Part shown: piece by piece, positions 10,007 to 23,200 of the stretch
Numbering within the stretch: the stretch's first letter is position 1
How the letters are laid out: the number at the start of each line of letters is the position of its first letter
Made by a program: the position numbers and the translations under genes
NCBI GenBank assembly: GCA_020086605.1
Contig: JACBWW010000015.1
Location: forward strand, 25,362,483 to 25,426,482
Source of the DNA: Lanius collurio
Taxonomy: Eukaryota > Chordata > Aves > Passeriformes > Laniidae
Direction: 5' to 3'
DNA length: 64,000 nucleotides
The notes under the pieces: model-generated
The model's database searches: none
What the model saw: the letters and a program-made list of their open reading frames with translations, nothing else
Told to the model about the DNA's origin: nothing

Positions 10007-12420
10007 CCCTTGTTGACTCTAGTCCATCCTGGGTGATAATAAATCCTTTTCAGATGGATTGTAATTTCCATTTAATCCTTTATTCCTCTGCTGACCAACA
10101 ACCCACAGAGCAGAGAACTCATTTCTAGGCATCTCTGGCTTGGTGCTATATTATCAGGACCTAACTGTAGTGGCCCTTTAAGTGGCTTTACTCCATTTTG
10201 AGACCACATTCCAAGTCAGCTTTCTTAAGTATCCACACATAAATGGATCATGCGCCAGCCTTCAGCCCCATTTGTGAAAATCTCTCTTCCCAAAACTTAT
10301 CCAAAGATGTGAAGAATCTGCTAACATTAAGTATGATTCAAAGGCTGAAAGCTTAAGATTTGAAGAAGCACTGTGCGTTGTACTGTGTTGTATTTAACAA
10401 CACAAATCATGCTTTTGGTGATGTTCAGTGTAGTCATGAATGTGTGTCTGCATGGCTAAACTACTGACTGTGGCTGCTTTCTCACATATTTTAGAAAACT
10501 GTGTTAATAGCATGATTGAAACTTGCAGGGAGTGAGAAGTTCCGTCCTTCTAATAATTAAAAAAAAAAAAAAAAGACTGGACAATCGAGAGCAGAAAATC
10601 CCATTTTAGTGCTGCAGCTCTATGTGTGGAGATCATTAATTAATCTCTTTATACACCACAGGATTCCTAACCTTCAACTGAGCCATTAACCAGGCTCCAA
10701 AGAGGATGCTAGCAGCTCTCTTCCCTTGCCCCACACAAGGAAGACTCCCTTGTAAAAGAGTGAAGGCTCCCCCTAAGCCCATCACGGATAAGGAAAGGTG
10801 GAAAGAGCAGTAGAGACAGCAGCTTTTCTCAGCTGTTTTAAACAATATATCCTTTTATCACCACTAATGCTTTCCTGCATCAACTTGAAAGAACAAATTC
10901 CTTCCCTGTTCAATGATAGTTAAGGGATTAACACAGAACTCCCTTGCTGTAAGCGACATTCACACACAATGCAAATTCCTCAACCTGAAGTAAACCCAAA
11001 GACAACATTTCTTTAAAAAGAAAGGATGGATGGGAGGCGGAGACATTGAAAATCCCTGTCAAAAAGGAATGTTAAAGCCATGAAGTTGTTGAAAATAAAG
11101 TAATAACAGTTTATTAATTTACAGGAGAGAACACAGATTTAAACTTTAACCTATTTTTCCAAGAGCTACAAAGGGTCTCAAGAGTCCTAATGGAATGGCA
11201 TGGACAGATTACCCCACATCAGTGCGAGGGCTTTGCTGAGGCTGCCCATGTTGGGCTCCCCCAACACCCCAAAAAGGGAATATTCAGCAAAATGACAGTG
11301 AGGGCCATCTCAAAGGCTAGTGCAAATAGCTAGGAGAGAGGTAGGAAGCCTGTCTTAAACTTTGATTTTGCACAAGCTGGCACTTTATCAGTATCTTTTG
11401 CAGCTGGGCCAGTACATCACAGGGAGTTGCAAAATGGAAAGGAACATCCAGAACCACGAGCCCACATTAAGGAACACTTCATAAGGTCTAGGTTTCCATG
11501 CAAAAAGAGAAAAAACTTCTGTTCAGACAAGTCCAAAAAAGAAGCCACATCTTTCCACTTGGCATAACCATTCCAGAACAACTCCAGTTTCATCAATTTG
11601 CCTACATTTCACTTTCTGTGGACATAAAAGCAAGAAACAGCAGCACTGAAAACCACAACAAACTGCTATGTTAAAGGACTTTTGACTCCTCTCTTTAGTG
11701 GTCACTCAACCCTGCAGTGAGTCAATTAAAATACATTTATTATGTACCTGATAAAGAATAGCCTCAATAAAATAAATCAGGTTTATATTCCCTGTTTTTC
11801 TTCCTTCCTCAGATGGCTTACATGTGCTTATTGAAATACTATTCCTGAGTACCTATAGGTAGGCAGTTAATGATTTTAATGAAAAAAAGGTTTCAATCAC
11901 TGTCATTCAAATGTTGATCCCATCTGTATAAAATCACATTCCTAATAACAGAATTTAATTTTACTGAGCAGTATGTAGAGGGACGTGCTAATACTAAGTT
12001 CCTAGTTTCAAGAGTAACTTTACTTATCATATAGGCATATGTATATAAATGCAGACATCTTTTGCAAAATACACTTTAAAAATACTCATAGATATACACA
12101 CAGAACACACAAAGCACAGAGGTGAAACTGCACAGTACAGGCAGTAATTTACACAAATGTTGGACTTAAGGTGCAGGCAATGAGGCAATTGCCTTCAACA
12201 GAGCATCCAGGTAATTTTCTGAGTAGGAAAGAATTGAGCAGACAGACATGAACATGAAGCTGGGAGCTCCCTCCATGCTCACTGAAATGCTGCTTCAAAG
12301 ACATCTTGGAGAGAGATACCTTTATATTCAAGGCGAGGAAATTGTCAGTGCTACATATACTGACATATGTCTTCTTTTTTATTCAACCAAAAAATTGCTC
12401 TTTGTTTAAAAAGTGAAAAC

Positions 12421-12450
12421 AAAACTAAATACACCAAAACTAAATACATT
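12421..12450. repeat. 15-bp tandem duplication
   Basis: AAAACTAAATACACC is followed directly by AAAACTAAATACATT. The copies differ only in the last two bases. Confidence 0.85.
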
Positions 12451-14067
12451 AAAAAATTTTAAAAAAAGAAACAACAGCTATACTAAGTTCAATTAGAATC
12501 AAACACAATACTAGGACATTTCTGATGCTAAGCATCTGAAGAGAGTGTACCACAAACAGAACCTACCATAGATTTCTTAAGTGTGGAAAAAGTCAGCTAA
12601 AAAAAAATTCAACGCACTCCTCATACTGTATATTCTTGCAAAGTAGCTCTCAATTCCCTCTCCTCTTTTGGCTGTCAAAATGAAGAACTGGGAAGCATTT
12701 ACCCAAAGATTGGCAGAATCTGTCAAAGATTTAGTGGTGTAATTGATAGGAAATCTAGTGTGTTTAGACAGCAGTGACTGACATCAGCCTCTACAATACA
12801 GCATGCCAAAATTCTTCTTCCATTATAAAACATGTCCAACAAAAAAAAGAGTCCAAGTTCTGGCAGCTTATAATGGCAGCTTGCTTGGATACGACCAAAA
12901 GTGGCTTCATCCAAAAGATATAGAACATGGATCTACTCTGTGAAATATTAAAAATGAGTGTTTGGCTAGTAAAATGTAAAAGACACTGAAAACAGAGACT
13001 GGTGAACAGTGGAGCTATAATGGGACAGTGGCATCACTGCCACAAAAGGAAGTGGAGAGTATCATGTCCTTCAGATGGAAAAAACCCCAAGGAACTGGAT
13101 TTAATAACAGTATAACTACCTATAAAGCTTTCCAACTCCAACAAGTGCCAGATCACTAGTATTCCTCACTCAGACTGATAGTGAAAACTGGAAGCTGTGA
13201 GCAGAGCAACAAGAAATAGAAAGAGATCAGGCTCAAACCACAAGGTGAATTTCAATATGCTGTTCTTGCCCAATGGGAGCATAGTCAAGAAACACAAAAT
13301 ACAGCTGAAATATTTAACAAAGTATAACTCTCCACAAAGGCGTCTGCACACTTCTGTCTTGCATTATATTGACAATTGGAATCAGTCTAAGTCTGGTTAT
13401 CAACTCCACTGACAAGCCCCCAGTGTTCAGCAACTCTTGACTACATAAAGCAGTTTTCTAACAAATATGAGTTAGTGTCATCACCAAATGCTTGGAAGGC
13501 TTCAACATAAAGACTGTATTCTCTAACACTGGTATGGACAATATATCAAATGCAGTATCAAAAAATGCTTGCAATTTAACTGTCTAAAAATTTTTCATTT
13601 CCTTCAAGACTCATTTTCTATGAGTCCATATACACGTCTAACATGAACGCTCAGATTTCAATGCTAACCTATGTCACATTTTTGCTAGTTATTTGCTTTA
13701 TGATTTTTTAAGATGTCTCTAGGCAGACAAAAGGTTTACAACTCTAAGCTCCCCAGAAGGCATCTGAGAGTATCCATTGGGAGACCAGTTTTCAAAGATC
13801 AAAGAAAAGAAGCATCCTATCCCACAACCCAAAAATATTAATGTTCAACTGAATTCTCTCTTTTTTTGGCCAGCATAAATAGCACAGTTGTAACCAAATT
13901 CCTCTCTCCCTCTGTCAACTTGTCATCCAGAACCAAAATTCCATAATGCCAATGCAAGTTTGTAGTAGCAATGATATAATGAACTGTAATGGTGTAAGGG
14001 ATATATATAAAGTCAGGCAAAGTCTTTTACTACATTTCTTGAGCAACTGTTTGATATAAATTTTCAA

Positions 14068-14460
14068 CAGGCTAAGAGAGTTGGGGCTGTTCATCTTTGA
14101 GAAGAAAAGGCTCCAGGGAGTCCACTTAGCACCCTTCCAGTACCTAAAGGGGGCTGCAAGAGACCTGGAGGGACTTTTTACAAGGGCATGTAGGGATAGC
14201 ACAAAGGGGATTGGCTTTTAGATGAAGATTATCAAATTTAGATTAGAAATTAGGAAAAAATTCTTTGCTGTGAGGGTGGTGAGACACTGGCACAGGGTCC
14301 CTAGAGAAGTTGTGGATGCCCCATCACTGGAGGTGTTCAAGGCCAGGTTGGATGGGGGTCTGAGCACCATGGTCTACTGAATCCATAGCAGCAGGGTTAG
14401 AGCAAGATGATTTTTAAGGTCCTTTTGAACCCAAGCCATTCTATGATTATACGATAATCT
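14068..14460 (+). mobile_element. CR1 LINE 3' fragment (5'-truncated)
   Basis: The sequence follows the avian CR1 3' consensus as remembered. It starts at GGCTAAGAGAGTTGGGG and continues through AAGGCTCCAGGGAG and TTCCAGTACCTAAAGGGGGC. It then passes GAGGGTGGTGAGACACTGG and GATGCCCCATCACTGGAGG, and ends in CCATTCTATGATTATACG, a degraded form of the ATTCTATG terminal repeats. It covers only the end of ORF2 and the 3' tail, the usual 5'-truncated state. An A run of about 16 bases follows, which is not part of CR1 biology. The insertion is antisense to ADGRL3. An antisense open frame (13915-14202) across it has no meaning. Confidence 0.93.
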
Positions 14461-14910
14461 TAAAAAAAAAAAAAAAACACCCAAACGAAACAGGAAAAGG
14501 AAAAATAGGATTTCTATGCTTAAAAGCTAACAGAGTTTAACAAGCAGAGGCAAACTGCAAAGGTATTTGAAGTATTGGTCTCATACATAAAAGCATACAC
14601 CTACTAAGATTAGTACTACAATGATAAAGAAACTCAGATTATTAGCAAAAATTAGTAATAATTTTTCCCAATACCTGTCATACCTTAAAGGAGGGTTTTA
14701 CAAAAAAACCAAACTCTGCATTACAATCCAAGCTTTTTAAATAGCCAGTGTAAAAATATTATTGTAAAAATCAAAATGGTCACACACTACACATGCCTTC
14801 ATCAGCTAGAGACTGAGGAGAAGAAAACTGCCAGTTTGATAAAGGTGGAAACAAAATCACTAACTGGAAACTTCAGAAAGCTGCTCCAGTGTTTTTCTCC
14901 TCTCTGCTAG

Positions 14911-14940
14911 GGTATCATTAAAGCCGGTATCATTAAAGCT
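14911..14940. repeat. 15-bp tandem duplication
   Basis: GGTATCATTAAAGCC is followed directly by GGTATCATTAAAGCT, then GGTA begins a third copy that breaks off. Confidence 0.9.
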
Positions 14941-16781
14941 GGTACAGACTAGGTGCCCTCACAGAAGACCCTGATCCTGCAAGTAGCTTGCAAGCACTTC
15001 CAGGACTAGGGTGGATGAATTGAAATAATTTATTTTTATGTGGCTTGTGACTGCAAGATCATCTCTATTCTTCATAGAAGACAATCCATTGCAGGCAGGC
15101 AAACAGATATTCTTGGGCGTTGCAAGCTGAGGCTGTTATTTATCAGTAACAACTGCAGTAATTACACTGTAAATGGCCACCTGTTTAAATCACTCAAGTA
15201 TTTGTGTTCCAGGCAGACTACTGGGAAATGGGGGCACATGAAATTTTAAGGAAGGAAGTCCATAGCTCAATAATTGAGTTTAATCTTATTAAATAGAGAG
15301 GAATCCTTGGGAAGAAATCATAAACACACGCAGACTGAGGAGGAACCACGCACATGAACTGCTTACATAGCGCGGCCACATCCCACATGCTCCTCCCTCT
15401 GGAGCAACAACTTGGCTGAGTGGTTTAACTGCTGATCTTCCTTCTGCCTCCCATCCCTGTTTGCTCCCCGCTGTGCCCAGTGCATCTGCCTTAACTCAGA
15501 GCTACTCCTTGATGTATTCTGGCTTCCTGGCCTAAATTTAAGTTATACCATTTTGTTCCACATTTCCTTGTCGCAATGCATTCAGGATTTACCATCCCAC
15601 TACTGCTTCCAAAAAGACTCTGTCAGATTCTGTGCAGAAGAAATATGCAAACAAGTTATTTAGATCACATCTAAGATCTGCCCTGAGAGCAGCCTTTTGG
15701 AAAGCGATTCTAGGAAGAACTTCTAGGAAGTGATTCAAAAGAATTTCAATGCACACTTTTTGAATAGCTACTTCAGAAACTTCAACAAGGCCAGTGGATA
15801 TAGAAATTAAGTTAGTGACTTACGCTACAGGATGCCTTTACCATCTTAGGAGTGCACACATTCTTCCAAAGTGTGAAGCAGTGGGATTCCCAATGCACTG
15901 ACAGGTGATAATGGATACACATTGCATTCTTGCTTAGGTTTGAGGGATGGTGGATTTTTTTGGACCAGTGTAGCTTGTTGATTATAGCTGGTCAGTTATC
16001 ATCAAAATACTGTGGCGATTTCAAAGGTTTCCTGTTCTAGTCCATTTGACAGTGTCAGCAGTCTACAATATTATGGTTGTTCAATCAACTACATTACATC
16101 TACTACATAGCTCAGGGAAACAGGAAAACAAACTGACTTAAAAAAGAGGGACACAATTTTTTGCACAAACAACAACCTGAAAGGATACAACAGCTCAGGA
16201 TGGAGCCTTAAATAAATAGTTAAGAATTCCAAACAAGATGTGATGACTTTCTTACTGCATTAACAACTTCCATTTTCTTAAGACAATGCTGTGATGTCCC
16301 ACAAATTGTTCTTGGATATTTGCTCTTATTATTACTAGTCAGTTTTCTCAGACAAAAGCTTCAGGGCAAACTGATATATTTTCCACTGCTAGAACATACC
16401 CACACTTTACTCAAAGCGTTAGTGATTTTATAGTATATATTTGTTGCCAACTCTGTCAATTTACTTTCCAACTAATTTAATACATCTTGACTCTGAAGTG
16501 GTTTTTATTTTCTCCCCTGCTGATATCACAATGTCAGAGATCAAAAGCTCATTCCCATCTTCCAACTTGTGCAACATTCAAGTAAATTACCAGATATATT
16601 ACAGAAAGCTTGCATCCAAACACTGTCCCAAGCAACCCAACAAAGCTCTGAACACTTTGCAGAGTTTGGGGCACTGACAAGCCAGGGCTGGAAAGCCAAG
16701 CTAACGAAGCATGAAAATGTGTCTCCTGTACCTAGCAGGTACTTACAGATGTGTGGGCTGGAAAGAAAAACCAAAATCCTA

Positions 16782-16816
16782 GGGGGCAAGGGGGAGGAGG
16801 GCTGGGGGATGGAGGG
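16782..16816 (+). other. G-quadruplex motif
   Basis: Five runs of three or more G (16782-16786, 16790-16794, 16799-16801, 16804-16808, 16814-16816) are separated by loops of 2-5 bases, meeting the G3+N1-7 rule. It lies on the strand opposite the ADGRL3 transcript, so the RNA would carry the C-rich version. Confidence 0.8.
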
Positions 16817-19800
16817 CAGTGTTAAGGGAATAAAAAGGGAAAAAGGATACAGAGGTTTTCTTTTAGCTTGGTTTAATAAAGCTAGTAAAGAGATTTGTAA
16901 AGCTTTGGCAGCTCTACATGTTTTTTAACCTGTTCTTGCCCACACGTGTGAAGGCAGCCTTTCAGAATGCTCAAAAGAAAATAATGAGCAAATGTCTAGT
17001 AAAGACTAGGTCAAGCATTTCTAGCTCACCTCTCTAACCCTTTCAGCACAAGCTAATCCTCCTCTGGCACTGAAATAAAGAAATACAAATAGAAATCCCT
17101 TCTGTGTTGGCTGCCTGCCTAAACTATAGTGTCTGTAAACTTTCACTGAAAATCCTGTTGGAGTGAAAATTAATTCAGTGAAGACAATTCATTGCTACAA
17201 TAAGTGACTCTCTCATGACAAGACATACCTGACAGCTCAGCTTGATGACCTGTGTCAGAGAAAAGGACACATGTATACACAACACATGGAAACAAACACA
17301 GAAAATGGGGCATTCTTGGGTCCAGACTTAAAGTTTGCAAGAATACTTCAAAGTAAGAGACCTGTTATAGGGGTGATATTGCCCATGGACAATGATACAG
17401 GAGAGAATTTATTTTAATTCCATCCTAAGTGCTCTCTAGGGCACACCAAAACCACCCCTCTCTCCAGCATTCTAGCACAATTATGCCCATGTCTCTTGGT
17501 AATTAGCTCTGATACCATGAAAACATTAAGAGAGAAACTAGCTGTGTGAAGGGATTAAAAGTCAGCACTGTGGGCAGGATCAGAGTCTGAATCCCAGGAT
17601 ATTCTGCAGAGAGCACTACTGCAACTTAAGCAACAATTAGCAAGAAATACCTAAAAACTCTAACATGAACAAAGAAGAATGCAGAATGCACACGCTGTCT
17701 CTTAGGACCATCAGAAAACAAAACAAAACAGAGTAAAAGCACTAACTGAAAAAGCATCAATATCTGTTCATTTTAATTGAAAACATTACAGAAATGAAAA
17801 GTTTGCTAGTTTAAGATTGCTGTCATATTAACTCATCTGGAAGACTAATCAAGATATCTAGGCTTCCCTGCCTCCAGCTTGAATGCAATTAGTATCTCAA
17901 AACAATTTCAGAAATACTTTTGAATATACCAAAACTCACTAACAAGAAATCAAATGCTCCAAAATCACCACGGCAAACCCCAATGTACTGAAACAAAAAA
18001 TCCCAGCTGGCAAGCCACTAAATGTAATTTCTGACCATTTCTCAATAACTTCCATGTCACACACTTTCAAACCATTCAGCTGTACTACCTACCAGATGAA
18101 ATGTCAGGATGGATGGGAAGTGATTAGTGTCAGAGGAGCTCCTCTTTAGGGGTTGAACTACCCAGTGCATTTAAGAAGAAAAAGACTAAGAGTAGGACAA
18201 AAACAGAGTCAATCATACATAGCAATGGATAATTTATTACAAAGGGTTTCTCCTGCTTTTCTGGGAGGGCTGCAGTGTCAAGCGCCGAGGATGAAAGAAA
18301 TAACTCGAGAGACAAATCTTCACTGCTACTGGGATTACAACACAAGAGCTTCCTCAGAGTGAGAGGTGTCGGGTTACAGTAGCCAAAGGATAACCAAAGG
18401 TTCTGAACTTAGAGAGTGAAGCACTTATCTTTTGTTTCATCTTTCTTACTTTTCCCCTCTTTTATTGGTATAACTGCACTGACATCGGTTACCATCTCAC
18501 CCTTTCCCATTGTGCACTACAGTGGCCATACAGCAGGCAGGCCTGCTGTTTGCACCGAAACTGAAATGGTGACCTGCAGACAGATGCTTTCAATTAAGTT
18601 TAGATTATTAATTTTTTTCTCAGTCCTTTTCCCAATAAACAGCAATTGCGTGCATATTGCTCACGTAAATCCAAAATACCCAGCACCAGGTTATTAATAA
18701 TGACCGTTGGGTTTGCTGGGCCAAGTTTTCCGAAGGGCTCAGCTCCTGTTCAGAGCTGTTAGGTGAACCAGCCCATCTTTAAAGAGTCTGGCAAAATAAT
18801 CAAGTCTCACTGCTCTTCCCCAACAGAGCTACTTTGAAAATGACATGCCACCTTCTTTTCAGTTGTCAACACAGAACTGAAACCAAGCTACCATTCTTTG
18901 TCTAGAGTGGAGGTTGTACAAACTGTAATTGCCAAATCCTTCATAACACTAGAGAGTCACATGTTTTGTCACTAAAATCACACAGCAAAAAAACATTGAG
19001 TTTAGCTGGATTATTTTTCTACCAGCCTCATTTAGAAAGGAACAACATCAAAAAAGCCTTGAACACAAAGTAAAATTATGTGAGTCCATTCCACAGCTAA
19101 CTGCGTCCTTAACTACTCCTGTATTTTCCTAAATCTGCTTAACCCATTTCTGAGTCTCCATAAACAGGGGACTAATACCAGGTGTATTATGCAAGAGGAA
19201 AGAGTTAGAATTAATCTTAAAAGCATGAATACAGAAAGTACTAATGGTGAGAGCAGCCTGACCACACAGAGGCAGAAAACTCAGGCTATAAAATCCACCT
19301 GAGATTCTGCCCACTGTAAAGCAGGAAGTTACTTGAACTTGTGTTGATGCTACCTGACCAGTTCTAATTGCCTGTTTTCTTTCATCTGTCAACTCCCTTC
19401 ATATTCTTTTAAATCCACACACAGTCCTTCTACATCTCCTAGGTCAGGTATTTCAAAGCCTCCTCCCTGAGCAGTTTACCACATGCCAGAGCTAAGGCCA
19501 TGCATTTTGGCAGTGAACACTGATGCAATACGAAAGGTTATTTTACCCACGGCTCCCTGAGCATGTGAGGGAGCTTTCTTTTACTGGGGATGCTCTGTTG
19601 TCACCTTGGCTGCAATCCCCCATTAACATGACATGGGAGACAGTGATAAGCTACAGCTCCCACTCCTTTAGCTTTTCTTCAGAGAATTAGGAGCTCCGTA
19701 TCTTGATAAAATGACACAGAAAATGTTGTTTGAGAATGAAAGCAATTTTCTAGCCTTTGATTGCCAAAAGCATGCTTGATAAATTGTATGGGAAGGCATT

Positions 19801-19879
19801 AAAAAAAAAATGGGGAGGTGGCTGAGAACAAGAGATGTTAACAATGAAGCTCTTATGTGAGGAGGATTCAGGTCATCAA

Positions 19880-20240
19880 TTTTCCTTCAGTATGAATCAA
19901 ATACTGTTAGCAACACGGAAGCGGCTCCACGATAAGACGCACAGACACGCTTGAGAAATTTAATGCTTTGCCCCTCGCCGCAGAATTTACAGCATTTAAT
20001 CGACCAAATGGAAAGGCAGAGGCTCTTATCAAGTGGAAAGCGGGAGGTCTGACAGGAGAGCAGGCTGGGATAACGAATGCACAGTGAAGTCATAGGGATG
20101 CTTGCGGAGCCACTCCGGTGTCTCGGCGATGCTGAGGGTTTTGTAGTTAATTAAATTACATCTCCTTCATGGGCACAATCTAATTTGGGATGTGACAGAA
20201 GGGACAGCCTCTATTTTCTTCCATGCCCCAGAGGACACAG
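19880..20240. promoter_or_regulatory. CpG-dense candidate conserved enhancer in the ADGRL3 intron
   Basis: From 19915 to 20130 I count 14 CpG dinucleotides in about 216 bp, far above the surrounding intron. They are mixed with AT-rich factor-site-like blocks: GCATTTAATCGACC, CTCTTATCAAGTGG (GATA-like) and TAGTTAATTAAATTA (homeodomain-like). The texture is not that of a transposon and resembles vertebrate conserved non-coding elements, in which CpGs persist because the DNA is unmethylated or under selection. An intragenic promoter is the main alternative. No alignment was possible. Confidence 0.45.
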
Positions 20241-23200
20241 AGTATCACTAAGTTAGATGCCTGACGATCCACACCAAGGTTTGCATCCTTACCAGTGAGC
20301 TCTTCTGCCTTCATTCACAAGATTTCTTCCTCTTCTTTCTCAGACCACTTCTCCAGGCTCCTTTCTAAAATACTTTCCTAGAATCTCTCTCAGCCACAAT
20401 GTGGCCTTCCTTCCTTGCTATCTCCCCCACTGTTATAGTGACCAAACTTGTTGGCTTCCAAGCTGTGACTGCTACATGTCTTGGCTCTCTCATCATTCTC
20501 TAAATTCAGTTTGCTAGTACACAACACACAGCAGGTAGCACACCAGCAATTCCCTTACCCCCAAAAAAACATCCAAAAACAACACAACCAAACCATGCAT
20601 CACTGTACAAGATGGTCCAGTTGTTCATCAGGCTTTCATGCGTATTTCTTCTCTCTTCAAGGTGCTTATAGTAACTTCTTTGAATCAAAATTTCTCTAAG
20701 AGGCAAAAATACTTGTCAGACCGAAGAGCTAACACAGATGCAAGCCTTTATGTGCAGAGAAATCACAAGAATTAATTAAAATTAAGACTCTGCTAATATA
20801 GACACTGTCATTCTTCCACATTATCTTTTAAATGGTGGTAAAAAGGATACTATGTGAACTTTGCAGATTATCCAATATGTTTCTTTGGCATCTATTGATG
20901 TAACCATGCATTTTAATACACAAGAATGCCACAAGCATCCAATTTTCTAGTATTTTTTTGGAAACAGAATGTTATTTACTGTTCACAAGTAACCTCTCCC
21001 ATATAAATTGATGCTAAAATAAATCTATAGCACCCATTTCCACATCATGCAGCCTCTAAGTAGAAAATAGAGCAGAAAAAGTAAGTTATTGGCAATAATA
21101 GTTTCAAACAGCTATCCAGGGGACTTCTCCCTGCTCACAACACTGATCTAAACACTGATTCAGCACACAAAAGGCATCTTCAGTAATCTGAATGGAACCT
21201 GCTAGTACATTTTTTGTTATTGTATTAGTTGAGTCACACTGTCTTTTGGCTTCTGGAGAGCCAAGAGGCAAATTTATTCCTCTAGTATCTATGGTGTCAG
21301 TCCTCCCAACACATTCTTCCCCAAACCTCTGCACTGACAAGCATTTCATTCCTTCTATTGATCCAAAGCACACATTAAAATGGCTTGCAGAGAACGAATT
21401 GCTCTGTCCATACTTTATTCAATACTTGCCATCCCATAAGGGCAAAAACCTTGTGCCATGAAATGATAGAGAAAAGGGAAAAATTACAATTTCACACACA
21501 ATGTGGCAGATTCCTGTCACACCCAGCTTTCCTATCCAGTTTGGTAGGAGTAACCCTCCTTCCATGAGGATGCCCAAACTCTCCTGCTGCCTTGATGAAG
21601 CCACTGGGCCCAGCCAAGGACCTCCAGTGCAAGAGAGAGGTTCTCCTTGCACTGTGCTACTCGTGAGCAGCTGCTGTCAATGCCACTGATGCCCCAGTTT
21701 GTGATCACTCAGTACAAAGTCATCATCTCTGGCATGGGAATGATCCATGATTCTCTCAAATGAACTCATTTACTTGTGAAGAAAGAGCAACGAGTGACAA
21801 GATCTCTGCCAAGAGTCTCTGCATTTCATGACTAGAAACACAGTCCTCCCTTGAGCCCTGTGGGAATTGCCCACAGGGCTGTGATCTCAAGGTGGCATTT
21901 ATCTCCTGACAAGCTGAAAGAACAGTTTTCATCGAATAACACAATCAGGAAAACAGTGATTAAAGAATATTTCTCATGCTGTATTCGTACACCAGTTAAT
22001 CCCCTAAAGCAAGGTATAGATCCAGACACATAAAGTGGTAATCAACTTTTTAATCATAGGAACGACTGTTTGAATGGCATTGCTTCTTATTCCAGAAAAC
22101 AGAATCTACTGCACACCTCAACTGAGAAAAAGTCTGTTTTCTTCAGGTTGTTTCTGAGAAAGCACACAAGAAAAAACTGTAGGAACATAAGAAATGCCAG
22201 AGGCTTTTACCATACAAACTCTACTCCTGATGCCCTGCTGAAATTCTCATTTGTTCCATCACCCAGTGCAGGCAACGGAGGTACACGAGTACATAACAAT
22301 GAATTACCCTTACTGCAGCTTAATTCTTGGCCTGAGTAGGCCTCTGCTTTTCATTTTAGGGCAACAAAGAATGAGAATTATTCAATGACCCACACATTGC
22401 ATGTTTCTGGGTGGAACTTGGATGAGGAGTAGAGGGTGTGGGAGGCTGCCCTCCCTCCTCTGTTGAATCTGCAATGGTGGGTTTGCATGGGACAGGGAAT
22501 CAGAGCTTTTGGCCATGTCACCCTCTCTCAGCACTGCTGCCTGTGTGCTTCCCAAACTTCAAGCTAGCTCCACTTCCATCATGCAAGAGCAACATCACAA
22601 GCAATTTAGGGAGTCTACACAAAAAATAGAAAAGAAAGAGGCTCAGTTTTGAGTTTTCTGTCAGTGCCACAAAACACCTGTGAGCAAACCACACATTGTA
22701 TGATTTTCAAGACCAAGGTGACAAATTCCAGACCATACTACTGGGAGTGTCATAGAGGCAATTAAGCAATCATCCAGAGATACAGGCTATCGGAGAATCC
22801 TACTGTCAGCAGCAATCAAAGGCATCAAATACATCCGCAACAAACAGGAGCAGCAGAAGCAGAAAGATCAGTGACATCAATTGATTCCAAATAACCTACA
22901 GGAAAATCAAATGCCATGGACAGGCAGAAAGACATCTCTTTCCACACTTAACAGATAAACCTTATAAAATAAACCTTAAAAAATCCAGGTGGTGTTCACA
23001 CTGAGAAAAGCAAAAACACAGAGCTGGCAAGGCTGCTGGTTAGAAGAAAAAAAAAACCTCTGCCACTCTCCCCAGGGGTGCCCAAAAGCACTAACATAAT
23101 ATTGAGATTAAAAAAAAAAAAGAATGAACAACAACAACATGCACAATATTATATATGGTACAATGCACTAAATCAGGACAGCAATAATCAGAGGAAAGGA

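Larger units (their letters stand above)
9010..14067. other. Intronic stretch, no gene seen
   Basis: AT-rich sequence with short A runs (about 9770 and 10560), a perfect 25-bp palindrome (9982-10006) and a 15-bp tandem duplication (12421-12450). A tRNA A-box-like TAGCTCAGTG near 9437 has no matching B box. Open frames reach 124 aa but are lysine/arginine-rich translations of purine-rich DNA. Confidence 0.6.
14478..19900. other. Intronic stretch, no gene seen
   Basis: Unique AT-rich DNA with a 15-bp tandem duplication (14911-14940) and a G-quadruplex motif (16782-16816). The longest open frame is 119 aa (16569-16928, plus), which translates the G-rich stretch and has no recognisable domain. 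Confidence 0.6.

Noticed and set aside
13915..14202. 95-aa minus-strand open frame
   Set aside because: It is mainly the antisense translation of the CR1 fragment.
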